A stretch of 64,000 bases of DNA from Desulfovibrio psychrotolerans (GCF_013340305.1 NZ_BLVP01000010.1:62001-126000), one strand, 5' to 3'; numbered from the stretch's first letter, positions 9,029-18,505 are shown. Program-made: numbers and translations. The notes: generated by a model from the letters alone, not told the origin.

Positions 9029-9736
9029 CTAGAAGGGCCAGATGTTGTCCATGAGCCGCACAAACCAGCCGGGCTTCTGCTTGTCGCCTATGACGCCTTC
9101 GCCGTAGTAGGCAATGCGGGAATTGGCCAGTTGGGTGGACTTGACGGAGTTGTCCGCTCCTACGTCGGAGGTGCGCACCAGACCGCTGATGACCATGTAT
9201 TGCGTTTCATCGTTCACACGGGTTTCGCGTGCGCCTTCCACCTGCAGCAGACCGCCCGGCAGCACCTTGATGACGCGGCAGGCAATGGTGGCGGTGAGAG
9301 TGTTCTCGCGTTTGGTCTCTCCCTTGCCGTCAAACGATGAGGTGGAACCTGCCTTGAGCAGGGGGGTGGTTCCCAGCGAGCCTGCCACCGCCATGGGGCC
9401 AAGCCCCACGCGGTTGTGCCCGAAGAAATTTTCTACGCCGAGCTCAATGGACGATTCCTTTTCCGTGGATGTTTCCGCCTTGTTCTTGGCGGTGGTGGTT
9501 TCCACAATTTTCACGAGCACGATATCGCCCAAACGGCGTGCGCGGTTGTCGGAAAAGAGAAAATCCGCCTCTGCATCGTCGAACAGTGAACCGGGATTGG
9601 CCGCGCGCTCCTCAGGAGTCATGGCGGCGGGTTCCGGCAGCATGGGAGGCATGGGCGAAGGGGTTTCTTTGGCCGCCTGACAACCGCTGATGACCAGCAC
9701 CGCCAAAATGCCGACGAGAATGCGTACCATGTTCAT
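9029..9736 (-). CDS. flgH: Flagellar L-ring lipoprotein FlgH
   Basis: FlgH forms the L ring in the outer membrane. The 235-residue product begins with a lipoprotein signal ending VISGC at about residues 15-19, so Cys19 should be lipidated. The family features [17 protein letters not shown] and LQVEGARET are present. The gene is in the order flgA-flgH-flgI, as in many flagellar operons. A second ATG two codons in is possible and would not change the lipobox. Confidence 0.95.
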   Translation of the reverse strand: MNMVRILVGILAVLVISGCQAAKETPSPMPPMLPEPAAMTPEERAANPGSLFDDAEADFLFSDNRARRLGDIVLVKIVETTTAKNKAETSTEKESSIELGVENFFGHNRVGLGPMAVAGSLGTTPLLKAGSTSSFDGKGETKRENTLTATIACRVIKVLPGGLLQVEGARETRVNDETQYMVISGLVRTSDVGADNSVKSTQLANSRIAYYGEGVIGDKQKPGWFVRLMDNIWPF

Positions 9737-9793
9737 AATCCACCTCTCTGACCGGAAGCCCCGGCCTGTGCGGTTCTTTGGGAGAACCGCCCG

Positions 9794-10792
9794 TTATCTG
9801 CTGATGACCACCGTGTTTTCGTCGCGCACGGTAGCGTATATCTGCTTTTGGGTTTGCAAATTGCGGACCGGAATCATCTCACCCGGCTTGCCGTCGCTCA
9901 TGGCTTCTGCCGGGACGGTGAGGCGCAGGCTCTTGCCCTGATAGATAAGGCTCACGCGGTTGCCTTTCTGGAGCAGGGGCAGAGATTCAAGGTCGGTGAA
10001 ATAGATCACGCTGCCCGTGCCGACGGAGCGCAGCACCCGCCACGGACCGCCTTTGCCGTCCCACACATCGCCCCGCACAAAGGCCAGATTTTTGCGGGCA
10101 AAGGTGACGGATTCCGGCGTAAGGGTATCCAGCCTGTTCAGCGGAATGGCGGCGCAGGGAACAGTGACCCACTGGTCCAGCACGGCTCCGCCGGTGATGC
10201 GGCGGACAACCTCGCCGCGCTGTGTTACTTCGCGCAGCCGGATGGGAAGCTGCCCCGGCGAGAGAGAGGTGGGTGGTTCCACCTCCAGCCTGTTCAGGCG
10301 GTCCCGCAGGAAGATGAAGGAGGGCAGCTGGATGTCGCGGATGCCTGCCTCGCCCTGCATGGTGGCGGTATGGCGTGTCAGGGAACTGACGACCAGCGTG
10401 TGCAGTTCGTCCTGCCGCAGAACGCTGCCGCCCTTCTGGATGGCGATGGACGAAGGCAGCACGGCAAGCTGGGCGTTTTCTCCCAGATACTTGGTCAGTT
10501 CCTCATGCAGTCGCGTGCGCGAGATGCTCATGGGCTGGCCGGGACGGGGAGGAGAGGGCCACAGTTCCATATCTGCAAACCGCTGCCAGTTGGCGGGATT
10601 GATGGTGCCTGAAGGATCGGCTATTTCGCCCAGCCGCACCCGCTCGCCCATGACGACGGCGGCATCGCGGATATGGATGCGCCAGTCTGCATCCGCCTTG
10701 GCGTAAGCGGCGGCGGCAACCGACAACACCAGCGTCAGCGCCAGCAGCGTGCGCCGGATGCGGCGTAGTGTGGTGTGTCTGTGTTGTCTCAT
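9794..10792 (-). CDS. flgA: Flagella basal body P-ring formation chaperone FlgA
   Basis: FlgA is a periplasmic chaperone for FlgI assembly. The 332-residue precursor has a signal peptide (LLALTLVLSVAAAAYA) and ends in the SAF-type C-terminal half with VRVREVTQRGEVV-like and IPVRNLQTQKQIYATV segments. It is longer than the 220-residue enteric FlgA because it has an extra N-terminal beta-rich domain. The ATG at 10792 follows GGGAG and puts the signal peptide at the very N-terminus; the frame is open to 10942 but that extension lacks support. Confidence 0.9.
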   Translation of the reverse strand: MRQHRHTTLRRIRRTLLALTLVLSVAAAAYAKADADWRIHIRDAAVVMGERVRLGEIADPSGTINPANWQRFADMELWPSPPRPGQPMSISRTRLHEELTKYLGENAQLAVLPSSIAIQKGGSVLRQDELHTLVVSSLTRHTATMQGEAGIRDIQLPSFIFLRDRLNRLEVEPPTSLSPGQLPIRLREVTQRGEVVRRITGGAVLDQWVTVPCAAIPLNRLDTLTPESVTFARKNLAFVRGDVWDGKGGPWRVLRSVGTGSVIYFTDLESLPLLQKGNRVSLIYQGKSLRLTVPAEAMSDGKPGEMIPVRNLQTQKQIYATVRDENTVVISR

Positions 10793-10961
10793 GTTGTCGT
10801 CTCCCGAAGGTTTCTGCACCGAAGTCCTGTACAAAAGAGCCTGGTACGTGTTGCGCAGGCCCGCTTGCGTAAATCGCTCTGGGGGCTGTTTGTGCAATTG
10901 TTTGAAAAGAGTCAGCACTGGCAGTCTGTTAGCTTTTCGCAACAGGCCGGGCTTATGCTGT

Positions 10962-11013
10962 CGTGTCAGGCAGCCGTGTCAGGCAGCCTTATCTGGCAAC
11001 CTTATCTGGCAGC
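10962..11013. repeat. 13-bp tandem repeat, 4 units
   Basis: Units at 10962, 10975, 10988 and 11001 have the forms CGTGTCAGGCAGC (twice) then CTTATCTGGCAAC and CTTATCTGGCAGC. The array lies in the roughly 240-base gap between flgG and flgA, which holds no gene. Confidence 0.75.
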
Positions 11014-11030
11014 CCTTTGCCGGGAGCCTG

Positions 11031-11816
11031 TTACGACCGCTTCAGCTGGACAGCCATCTGGAGCATGGAGTCTGAGGTCTGAATGGCCTTGGAGTTCATT
11101 TCGTACGCGCGCTGGCCCACGATCATGTTGACCATTTCGTCCACTATTTCCACGTTGGACATTTCAAGGAAGCCCTGCGCAACGGTGCCCACATTGTCTG
11201 TGCCGGGCACGCCTTCCACCGCGGCACCGGAGGCTTCCGTTTCCGAGTAGAGGTTACGGCCCCGGGCATCCAGACCTGCCGCGTTGATGAAGGTGAAGAG
11301 GGGAATCTCTGCCGCCGCCAGCTCCGTTCCGGTGCTGTCCAGCGCGGCAATGTGGCCGGTTTCCGAAACGGCGATGTTTTTGGTCTCCGCCGGAACGTTG
11401 AACTGCGGCTGCAGCACATAGCCGTTGGCGGTGACGATGGTGCCGTCCTGATTGAGCTTGAAAGCCCCGGCGCGCGTGTACATAAGCTCGCCGTTCACTT
11501 CTACCTGAAAGAAACCTTCGCCTTCTATGGCAAGGTCCAGCGCGTTGCCGGTATTCTGGTAGTCGCCCTGCGTGAAGAACTTGTGCACCGTGGTGGGGCG
11601 CACGCCAAGGCCGACCTGAATGCCTGTGGGAATGCGGTTGTCTTCTCCGGTGACGGAGCCCGCAATCTTCAGGTTCTGGTACATAAGGTCCTCGAACTCG
11701 GCCCGGCTTTTTTTAAAGCCGATGGTGTTCACGTTGGCAAGGTTGTTGGAAATAACGTCAATATTGAGCTGCTGGGCAATCATGCCCGTGGCGGCTGTCC
11801 ACAGGGAACGCATCAT
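11031..11816 (-). CDS. flgG: Flagellar distal rod protein FlgG
   Basis: FlgG builds the distal rod. The 261 residues match the standard length. The N-terminal motif NLANVNTIGFKKSRAEF (about 26-42) and the C-terminal NVEIVDEMVNMIVGQRAYE are diagnostic for the rod/hook family, and the YQNLKIAGS region fits FlgG. A GGAGGAT ribosome site precedes the ATG. flgF lies 18 bases upstream in the same operon. Confidence 0.96.
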   Translation of the reverse strand: MMRSLWTAATGMIAQQLNIDVISNNLANVNTIGFKKSRAEFEDLMYQNLKIAGSVTGEDNRIPTGIQVGLGVRPTTVHKFFTQGDYQNTGNALDLAIEGEGFFQVEVNGELMYTRAGAFKLNQDGTIVTANGYVLQPQFNVPAETKNIAVSETGHIAALDSTGTELAAAEIPLFTFINAAGLDARGRNLYSETEASGAAVEGVPGTDNVGTVAQGFLEMSNVEIVDEMVNMIVGQRAYEMNSKAIQTSDSMLQMAVQLKRS

Positions 11817-11834
11817 GGTGGTATCCTCCCGACG

Positions 11835-12617
11835 CTATAACCGTGATTTGGAAACGCGCTGGATGGCATCCTTGTCCAGCGCATCTGTGCTTTGCATGAC
11901 CTTGGTGTATGCTTCGAACTGCCGCTGGGCTTCGATCATGTTCACCATCTCCGTAACCACTTCCACGTTGGCTGTTTCCAGAAAGCCCTGTGTGACCACG
12001 GTGCCCTCCGCAGGCTGCTCCGCGGGCTGTACCCCGGCGCGCGGCTGGAACAGGTTGCGGCCGCGTTTTTCCAGCACGGTGGGGTCTTCGAGCGAGACCA
12101 CCTGCAACTGTCCGATGGCCTCGTCGCCGTTGAATATCTGCCCGTCTTCGCTGATGTGCACCTGCGCGTTGGGCGGAATGACTATGGGGCCGCCCGTTCC
12201 CAGCACCGGCCAGCCCTGCTCCGTGAGGAGCGTGCCGTCAGCACTTTGACGGAAATGACCGTTGCGGGTGTAATAGTCGCCGTCGGGGGTCTGCACCTTC
12301 AGGAAGCCTTCCCCGTGCAGGGCTACATCCAGCGGTGCTCCGGTAATACGCAGACTTCCTTGGGTAAAATCTGTCTGTGAGACGGCAAGCCGGGGCTTGG
12401 CAATGTGTATGGGTTCCGGGAACAGTTTTTTGGAGCGGACTGTTGCCACGGGTTCCATGATCTGGTCGTGCGCGAACATGACGAAGGTATCCGCGAAGGC
12501 AAGCTGGTCCCGCTTGTAGCCCGTGGTGTTCACGTTCGCCAGATTATTGGTAATACTGTTCAGGCGATGCTCGTTGGAAAGCGCGCCGAAGAGCGCACTG
12601 TACATACTGTCCTGCAT
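11835..12617 (-). CDS. flgF: Flagellar proximal rod protein FlgF
   Basis: FlgF is a rod subunit between FlgC and FlgG. The 260-residue protein has NLANVNTTGYKRDQLAF near the N-terminus and NVEVVTEMVNMIEAQRQFE near the C-terminus. ATG 12617 follows a perfect AAGGAGG, so it is preferred over an in-frame start at 12662. It is the first gene of the leftward flagellar operon, and a sigma-54 promoter lies about 40 bases upstream. Confidence 0.94.
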   Translation of the reverse strand: MQDSMYSALFGALSNEHRLNSITNNLANVNTTGYKRDQLAFADTFVMFAHDQIMEPVATVRSKKLFPEPIHIAKPRLAVSQTDFTQGSLRITGAPLDVALHGEGFLKVQTPDGDYYTRNGHFRQSADGTLLTEQGWPVLGTGGPIVIPPNAQVHISEDGQIFNGDEAIGQLQVVSLEDPTVLEKRGRNLFQPRAGVQPAEQPAEGTVVTQGFLETANVEVVTEMVNMIEAQRQFEAYTKVMQSTDALDKDAIQRVSKSRL

Positions 12618-12657
12618 AGCTATCCTCCTTGCGGCACAGGCCGCGTGCAGGATGTTA

Positions 12658-12673
12658 TGCAAAAGAAGGGCCA
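12658..12673 (-). promoter_or_regulatory. Sigma-54 promoter of the flgF flagellar operon
   Basis: On the minus strand TGGCCC-N5-TTGCA gives GG and GC exactly 12 bases apart (first G to first G), as sigma-54 requires, and only one core base departs from TGGCAC-N5-TTGC. Transcription would start near 12647, about 30 bases before the flgF ATG. Sigma-54 control of mid-class flagellar genes is well established in several proteobacteria. Confidence 0.65.
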
Positions 12674-12910
12674 GAATGGATGTGCGGGTGAAGGGGGGGG
12701 ATGCTTGTGCCGGAAGTCGGAGCAGCCCATATTTGAGCTGCTATCCATGGATATTGCCGTTAAGGGATACTCTGTTGGCGGTTATGCGATGGAGGTGCTT
12801 GCAGCAGGCCGTGACCGGCCGGCTGCGGCGGTGAGGCAGGGCAGGAGGGGCATCGCGGCTAGCCAAGCGGCGGCTGTTCTGGTATGCCGTGCTTCCTTGC
12901 GAGGCATACC

Positions 12911-14881
12911 ATGAATATCAATATACAGAATCTGACCAAGACTTTCGGCGGGCATGACATCTTTGCCAATTTTTCGCTGGAGATTCAATCCGGCGTGCGG
13001 CTGTGCGTGTGCGGGCCCAATGGCTGCGGCAAATCCACCCTGATAAAGCTTATTGCCGGGGTTTCCTCGTCGGACGGGGGGCGGGTAAGCGTGCCGCGCG
13101 GCTGCCGCATGGGCTATGTGGCGCAGGAGATGGACGAGAGCCTGCTGGAAACCCCGCTGCTCACATGGGTTCTTGAAGTGCTGCCGGACTGGAACGACTT
13201 CTGGGCCGAGTGGGAGGCGGCTACGCAGGCCGGTGACGAGGCCGCCCTGAAGCGGCTGGGTGTGCGGCAGGCAGAGCTTGAGCAGGTGTACGGGCATAAC
13301 CCGGAACACAGAGCCAAGACGGTGCTTTCCGGTCTTGGGTTTGCCGAGCGCAAGTGGCGTATGCCCATAGGGCAGCTTTCCGGCGGCTGGCGGGAGAGGG
13401 CCAAGCTTGCCCGTGTGCTTACCGCCGGGGCGGACGTGCTGCTGCTGGACGAGCCCACCAACCATCTTGACCTTGAAGCGGTGGAGTGGCTGGAGAATTT
13501 TCTGCTGGAGTACAAGGGCGTGCTGGTTTTTGTGGCCCATGACCGGGTGTTTATGGACAAGATAGGCACCCACGTGCTGTATCTTGGCGCGTCCAAGCCC
13601 ATGTTCCGCAAGGGCAGTTTTACCCAGTTTCTTGATTTGCAGGAAGAGATAGAGACCCAGAAGGTGCGCGAGCGTCAGCGTCTTGCCGAAGAAATTGAGC
13701 GCAAGATGGATTTTGTGCGCCGCTTCAAGGCCAAGGCGTCCAAGGCGCGGCAGGCCGGGTCCAAACAGAAGATGGCGGCGCGGCTGGAAAAGGAGCTGGA
13801 CGGCATTCAGCTTGAGGCCAAGCGCCGCACTCTGCAGTTCAAATGGCCGGAGCCTGTGCAGGCAGACAAGACCGTGTGCAGCGTGGTAGGGCTGGAGTTC
13901 GCATTTCCCGACGGGACACGCCTGTGGCCGACGCTGGATTTCCAGTTGTACAGAGGCATGCGGGTGGCGCTGGTGGGTCCCAACGGATGCGGCAAGTCCA
14001 CCCTGCTCAAGCTGGTGGCGGGCAGGCTGGAGAAGATGGCGGGCAATGTGGTGTTCGGTTCCAAGGTGCGCATGGGCTTTTTCAGCCAGCACCAACTGGA
14101 GGTGCTGAACGCCTCCGGTTCGGCCCTCAGCGAAATCCGCCGTCTTTCCGATCCGCGCACCACAGAGGAAGAGCTTATGTCTGTGCTGGGCCTGTTCATG
14201 CTTGGACAGAGCTATTTTGACAGGCAGGTAGGCACCCTTTCCGGCGGCGAAAAAAGCCGCCTGCTGCTGGCCACCCTGTTCCTTTCGCGCAGCAACTTTC
14301 TTGTACTGGACGAACCCACCAACCATCTGGACCTTGAATCGCGCGAGGCGCTGGTGGATGCGCTGGACGCCTTTGACGGCACGCTGTTCATGGTGGCGCA
14401 TGACAGGTATCTGCTCTCTGAGGTGGCGGATCAGGTGTGGGCGCTTTCGGAAAACGGGTTCACGGTATACGAATCGGGCTTTGAGGAGTACGACCGGGCG
14501 CGGCGGCAGCAGAATGCCGAGGCCGCACGGGGCGGCGATGACGCACAGCGGGGCGGAGGCCTGAGCCGGGAAGAACAGAAGCGCATCAAGCGCCAGCAGG
14601 CGGAGATGCGCAACGCCATCTACAAGGAACTGAAGCCCAAGCAGGAAGCCTACGCCAAGCTGGAAACGCAGTTTGAGACGCTGCTCGGAGAGCAGGGCGG
14701 GGTGGAGGCGCAGCTTGCGGACCCTGCGGTGTATGCCGATTCCGCCAAGGCGTCTGAGTTGCTCAAGCGCTTTCATGCCCTGCAGGCGCAGGGGGAGACG
14801 CTTATGGAAAAGATGGGCGAACTGGAAGCGGTGATCAATGATCTGGAAGCACGCAGGGCGGCCCTTGCGGACACCGAATAG
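12911..14881 (+). CDS. ABC-F family ATP-binding protein
   Basis: The 656-residue soluble protein has two ABC domains and no membrane segment. The Walker A motifs are both GPNGCGKSTL (about residues 33-42 and 357-366), with signatures LSGGWRERAKLAR and LSGGEKSRLLLA, separated by the basic helical linker rich in Arg/Lys/Gln that marks ABC-F proteins. A C-terminal coiled-coil tail (about 560-650) is of the Uup/YheS type. These proteins act on ribosomes (translation factors or antibiotic protection) rather than in transport. The exact subfamily cannot be fixed by eye. The ATG at 12911 is chosen because the conserved N-terminus begins there. Confidence 0.9.
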   Translation: MNINIQNLTKTFGGHDIFANFSLEIQSGVRLCVCGPNGCGKSTLIKLIAGVSSSDGGRVSVPRGCRMGYVAQEMDESLLETPLLTWVLEVLPDWNDFWAEWEAATQAGDEAALKRLGVRQAELEQVYGHNPEHRAKTVLSGLGFAERKWRMPIGQLSGGWRERAKLARVLTAGADVLLLDEPTNHLDLEAVEWLENFLLEYKGVLVFVAHDRVFMDKIGTHVLYLGASKPMFRKGSFTQFLDLQEEIETQKVRERQRLAEEIERKMDFVRRFKAKASKARQAGSKQKMAARLEKELDGIQLEAKRRTLQFKWPEPVQADKTVCSVVGLEFAFPDGTRLWPTLDFQLYRGMRVALVGPNGCGKSTLLKLVAGRLEKMAGNVVFGSKVRMGFFSQHQLEVLNASGSALSEIRRLSDPRTTEEELMSVLGLFMLGQSYFDRQVGTLSGGEKSRLLLATLFLSRSNFLVLDEPTNHLDLESREALVDALDAFDGTLFMVAHDRYLLSEVADQVWALSENGFTVYESGFEEYDRARRQQNAEAARGGDDAQRGGGLSREEQKRIKRQQAEMRNAIYKELKPKQEAYAKLETQFETLLGEQGGVEAQLADPAVYADSAKASELLKRFHALQAQGETLMEKMGELEAVINDLEARRAALADTE

Positions 14882-14888
14882 GCGCAAG

Positions 14889-15308
14889 ATGAAAGAGATT
14901 CACGTGGTGGCGGGTATTGTGTGGCGCAATGGGCGTTTTCTTGCCGCGCGCAGGCCGGAGGGCAAGGCCCATGCGGGATTCTGGGAATTTCCCGGAGGCA
15001 AGATGGAACCCGGCGAAACCCGTGAGCAGGCGCTGGTGCGCGAATTCCGCGAGGAGATGAGCATAACTCCCCTGGTATGGGAGTTCTGGCGTACCGTGCG
15101 TCATGCCTATCCCGAACAGGTGGTGCACCTGTATTTTTACCACATTACGTCGTTCGCGGGCAGCGTGCATCCTGCTGAAGGGCACGAGACAGGCTGGTTC
15201 AGCCATGAGCAGGCCCTTGAACTGCCTTTTCTGGAAGCGGACATAGCCGTTGTGCGCGAATTGCGGAATGCGCCGTACTTCGGACACACGGCACAGGAGC
15301 AGTCATGA
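14889..15308 (+). CDS. MutT-type Nudix hydrolase
   Basis: The 139-residue protein carries the Nudix box as GGKMEPGETREQALVREF followed by REEM (about residues 38-60), which supplies the metal-binding glutamates. It probably cleans up oxidised nucleotides such as 8-oxo-dGTP, hydrolysing a diphosphate bond. The start at 14889 lies eight bases after the ABC-F stop and matches the normal MutT N-terminus (EIHVVAGIVWRNGRFLAARR). Its stop overlaps the ATG of the next gene, so the two are cotranslated. Confidence 0.88.
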   Translation: MKEIHVVAGIVWRNGRFLAARRPEGKAHAGFWEFPGGKMEPGETREQALVREFREEMSITPLVWEFWRTVRHAYPEQVVHLYFYHITSFAGSVHPAEGHETGWFSHEQALELPFLEADIAVVRELRNAPYFGHTAQEQS

Positions 15309-15748
15309 ATCTATTCTGGATAGCCCTTGCCCTGCTGGCAGGGGCAACCCTACCCACGCAGGCGGGCATAAACGCGCAGTTGCAGTTGCACTGGGCACGG
15401 CATCCCGCCCTTGCGTCCCTTGTTTCCTTTACGGTGGGCACGCTGGCGCTGGTGGGCTATTGCGTTGCGGCGCGGGTGCCTTTTCCCTCCCTTGCAGGGA
15501 CAACCACCCAGTGGTGGCACTGGGTGGGCGGTCTGCTGGGGGCGGTGTTCGTTACCGTGGTCACCTTTCTTGCGCCCCGTCTGGGGGCGGCAACCATGGT
15601 GGGGCTGGTGGTGGCGGGGCAGATGATCGCCTCCGTAGGATTGGACCACTTCGGGGCGTTGGGCTATGCGGAGCGCCCCCTCACGCTTATGCGGCTGGCG
15701 GGCATTGCCATGCTGGTGGGCGGTGTGGTGCTTATCCGCCGGTTTTAG
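15305..15748 (+). CDS. Small DMT-family (YdcZ/DUF606-like) membrane transporter
   Basis: The 147-residue protein has about five hydrophobic helices, starting LFWIALALLAGATLPTQAGI, and ends with a positively charged RRF. Length and the conserved LPTQAGINAQL and GAATMVGLVVAGQM segments fit the short DUF606/YdcZ branch of the drug/metabolite transporter superfamily, which often works as a pair or homodimer. No partner gene is adjacent. The ATG overlaps the mutT-like stop by four bases (ATGA). Substrate unknown. Confidence 0.8.
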   Translation: MNLFWIALALLAGATLPTQAGINAQLQLHWARHPALASLVSFTVGTLALVGYCVAARVPFPSLAGTTTQWWHWVGGLLGAVFVTVVTFLAPRLGAATMVGLVVAGQMIASVGLDHFGALGYAERPLTLMRLAGIAMLVGGVVLIRRF

Positions 15749-15974
15749 GCGGAACCGCAGCGCGCAGGCGCACCGCCGGAGTGGCGTGCCCGGCGTATTG
15801 CGCAGGCGCGGTGAAGAGGGTGTTCTCCCTCTGAGGATAGGGGCGGCAAGGGTGCGGCAGTATGAAGGATCAGGGCATCATACGCATTGTCATTGACGGC
15901 GTGTTGTCCTATGCTCCCCGCATTGTTTTTTGCCCCGGCAGGGGGCGCGGAGATATCTTCCGGCAGGAGCGGAC

Positions 15975-16388
15975 ATGAGCATGGCGGAATGGAAGGCGAG
16001 CATGCAGATAGGGGTGCGCGAGATTGATGAGCAGCACGAGAGGCTGACCGCGATCATCAATGACCTGTATCAGGCGTACATGAAGGGCGAGGACCACGCC
16101 GTGCTGGCGGAACTGATCGCCAAGGTGAACGAGTACGCGCAGGAGCATTTTGCCACCGAACGCCGGTACATGGCTCCGTACATTGGGCAGATGCCCAATT
16201 ATGAGGAGCACATGCGCCAGCATCGCGAGTTTTTCAGCAGCGGCGTAAACTTTCTGCTGGAGTATCTGGACAAGGGAACCGGCATCACGCCGGAACTGCT
16301 GGATTATCTGACCGACTGGTGGATGAAGCACATCAACGGGACGGATCAGGTCATGGGAGCGGTTCTGCGGGCCAATGGCGTGGAGTAG
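15975..16388 (+). CDS. Bacteriohemerythrin
   Basis: This 137-residue four-helix protein is expected to bind O2 at a di-iron centre. The ligand pattern is visible: IDEQHERL (His and nearby carboxylates), EHFATERRYM, HMRQHREFF and WWMKHINGTD. Such proteins in anaerobes store, sense or scavenge oxygen. The ATG at 15975 follows a GGAG ribosome site at good spacing; a second ATG lies two codons later. The gene stands alone between the DMT transporter and asd. Confidence 0.93.
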   Translation: MSMAEWKASMQIGVREIDEQHERLTAIINDLYQAYMKGEDHAVLAELIAKVNEYAQEHFATERRYMAPYIGQMPNYEEHMRQHREFFSSGVNFLLEYLDKGTGITPELLDYLTDWWMKHINGTDQVMGAVLRANGVE

Positions 16389-16488
16389 TCCGCAGGGTTG
16401 GCGGACCCGGCGGGCGCAGAGGCAATGGACAGGTCCGGGGGCTCCCGGGCAGCGAATTTGTGGTGCGTGATGAAGAAGAGGTGTTCCC

Positions 16489-17535
16489 ATGAGTAAAGAG
16501 AAGCTGGTCGTAGCCGTTGTGGGCGCGACAGGGGCCGTTGGCCGCGAAATGTTGAAGACGCTGGAGCAGAGGGATTTTCCTGCCCATGAGGTTATTGCCC
16601 TTGCATCCGCCCGTTCGGCGGGTATGAAGGTTCCGTACCGGGGCGGGGAGCTGACCGTTCGTGAGCTGACGGAAGACTCCTTTGCGGGCGTGGATCTGGC
16701 GCTGTTTTCCGCCGGTGGTTCCACTTCCGAGAAGTATGCCCCCCATGCCGCCAAAGCGGGCTGCGTGGTGGTGGACAACTCCAGCGCATGGCGCATGGAC
16801 AAGCGTTGTCCGCTGGTGGTGCCGGAAGTGAACGCCCATGATCTGGCGTGGCACAACGGCATTATTGCCAACCCCAACTGTTCCACCATTCAGATGGTGG
16901 TGGCGCTCAAGCCCTTGCACGATGCCGCGCGCATCAAGCGGGTGGTGGTTTCCACCTATCAGGCGGTTTCCGGCACCGGGCAGAAGGCCATTGAGGAACT
17001 GGAAACGCAGGTGCGTCAGCTCTTCAACATGCAGCAGCCCGAGCCCAAGGTGTATCCCTACCAGATAGCCTTCAACGCGCTGCCGCAGATAGATGTCTTC
17101 ATGGACAACGGGTACACCAAGGAAGAAATGAAGATGGTGCACGAAACCGTGAAGATTATGGGCGACCCCTCCCTCAAGGTTACGGCTACCGCAGTGCGTA
17201 TTCCCGTGTTTTACGGGCACAGCGAATCCGTGAACATAGAAACGGAGAAGAAGCTTACCCCCGCTGAGGCGCGTGTTGTCCTTACGCAGGCACCGGGCGT
17301 GACCGTGCTGGATAACCCCGGCGAGAAGATTTATCCCATGGCACTGGATGCCGCGGGAGAGGACGCCACCTTCGTGGGGCGCATCCGTGAGGATGAGACC
17401 ATAGAAAACGGCCTGAACATGTGGATTGTTGCCGACAACATCCGCAAGGGCGCAGCCCTGAACGCCGTGCAGATTGCCGAAACGCTTCTGGAGCGCGACC
17501 TGCTTGGCGTGAAGGACACTACCCTATTCCAGTAA
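16489..17535 (+). CDS. asd: Aspartate-semialdehyde dehydrogenase
   Basis: The enzyme reduces aspartyl phosphate to aspartate semialdehyde with NADPH, feeding lysine/diaminopimelate, threonine and methionine synthesis. The 348-residue protein has the NADP loop VVGATGAVGREML (10-22) and the active-site Cys131 in NPNCST. SAGGSTSEKYAP and QAVSGTGQKAIEEL are also family motifs. Length is normal. The start is the ATG at 16489, with GAAGAGG upstream. A class IV aminotransferase gene follows after 25 bases. Confidence 0.96.
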   Translation: MSKEKLVVAVVGATGAVGREMLKTLEQRDFPAHEVIALASARSAGMKVPYRGGELTVRELTEDSFAGVDLALFSAGGSTSEKYAPHAAKAGCVVVDNSSAWRMDKRCPLVVPEVNAHDLAWHNGIIANPNCSTIQMVVALKPLHDAARIKRVVVSTYQAVSGTGQKAIEELETQVRQLFNMQQPEPKVYPYQIAFNALPQIDVFMDNGYTKEEMKMVHETVKIMGDPSLKVTATAVRIPVFYGHSESVNIETEKKLTPAEARVVLTQAPGVTVLDNPGEKIYPMALDAAGEDATFVGRIREDETIENGLNMWIVADNIRKGAALNAVQIAETLLERDLLGVKDTTLFQ

Positions 17536-17560
17536 CGTCCCACGGGAACAGGAACAATAC

Positions 17561-18505
17561 GTGATACCTGTCTGTGAAACGGAAGAATATATGGAAAAAC
17601 TCCTTGCCGCCCGCCGCGCGGGCGAGCAGGGGGTGCTGGCGTTTTACGAACACCGCATAGGTTGTATATGCCGGAACCCGCGCCTGATGCTTCTGCCCAT
17701 GGATGACCACCTTGCCCATCGGGGAGACGGCATCTTTGAAAGCATGAAGTGGGTGGACGGGCGCGTCTATCAGCTGGATGCGCATATTGAGCGTATGCAG
17801 CGGTCCGCCAAGGGGCTGTATCTTGCGCCGCCCTGCCCGTGGGAGCGGGTGCGCGACATAGCCCTAGAGGTGGCGCGTGCTGCGGAAACGGAAAACGGCA
17901 TGCTGCGGGTGCTTATGGGGCGCGGACCCGGCGGCTTTGGCATTGATCCGGCGGAGTGCCCCGTTTCCAGCCTGTATGTGGTTGCCTACCGCTTCAAGCC
18001 CATGCCCGAAGAGCTTTACGAAAAGGGACTTACGGCGTTCCGTTCGTCCATTCCGGCAAAGCCCGGCTACATGGCGCGTATGAAGAACGCCAACTATATC
18101 CCCAACGTGCTTATGCGCCGCGAGGCGACCGAGCGGGGCATGAACCTGCCGCTGGCGTTTGACGACAACGACTTCCTTGCGGAAGGCGCAACGGAAAACG
18201 TGGCGCTGGTGGACACGGAAGGCAGGCTGGTGATACCGGAATTCACCAATGCGCTGACGGGCACCACCATCATGCGCGCCGTGGAACTGCTCAAGGACGA
18301 GATGCCCATTGTGTTCCAGCGGGTGCGGGAGGATGACCTCTACCGTGCCCGTGAAGTGCTGATGCTGGGCACAACGGGTGACTGCGTGGGCGTTGTGCGG
18401 TTTGAGGGGCAGCCCATCCACGATGTGCGTCCCGGTCCCGTTGCCCGGAGAATTCGCGACCTGCTGCGGCAGGATATAAAGGACTGCGGCATTCCGTTGC
18501 GGTAG
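17561..18505 (+). CDS. Class IV PLP-dependent aminotransferase (BCAT/ADCL-like)
   Basis: The 314-residue protein belongs to the fold type IV family with branched-chain aminotransferase, D-amino-acid aminotransferase and aminodeoxychorismate lyase. HRGDGIFESMKWVDGRVYQLDAHIERM gives the N-terminal signature, MKNANYIPNVL holds the PLP lysine, and AEGATENVALVD and LTGTTIMRAVELL bind the cofactor phosphate. The likely start is GTG 17561; an in-frame ATG at 17591 is possible. It lies 25 bases after asd. Whether it acts on branched-chain amino acids or in folate synthesis cannot be told from sequence alone. Confidence 0.85.
   Translation: MIPVCETEEYMEKLLAARRAGEQGVLAFYEHRIGCICRNPRLMLLPMDDHLAHRGDGIFESMKWVDGRVYQLDAHIERMQRSAKGLYLAPPCPWERVRDIALEVARAAETENGMLRVLMGRGPGGFGIDPAECPVSSLYVVAYRFKPMPEELYEKGLTAFRSSIPAKPGYMARMKNANYIPNVLMRREATERGMNLPLAFDDNDFLAEGATENVALVDTEGRLVIPEFTNALTGTTIMRAVELLKDEMPIVFQRVREDDLYRAREVLMLGTTGDCVGVVRFEGQPIHDVRPGPVARRIRDLLRQDIKDCGIPLR

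Noticed and set aside
12782-14887. Minus-strand open frame of 701 codons
   Set aside because: It lies exactly opposite the ABC-F gene, has His/Leu/Arg-rich shadow composition, and shows no known domains; the plus-strand frame has all ABC motifs.
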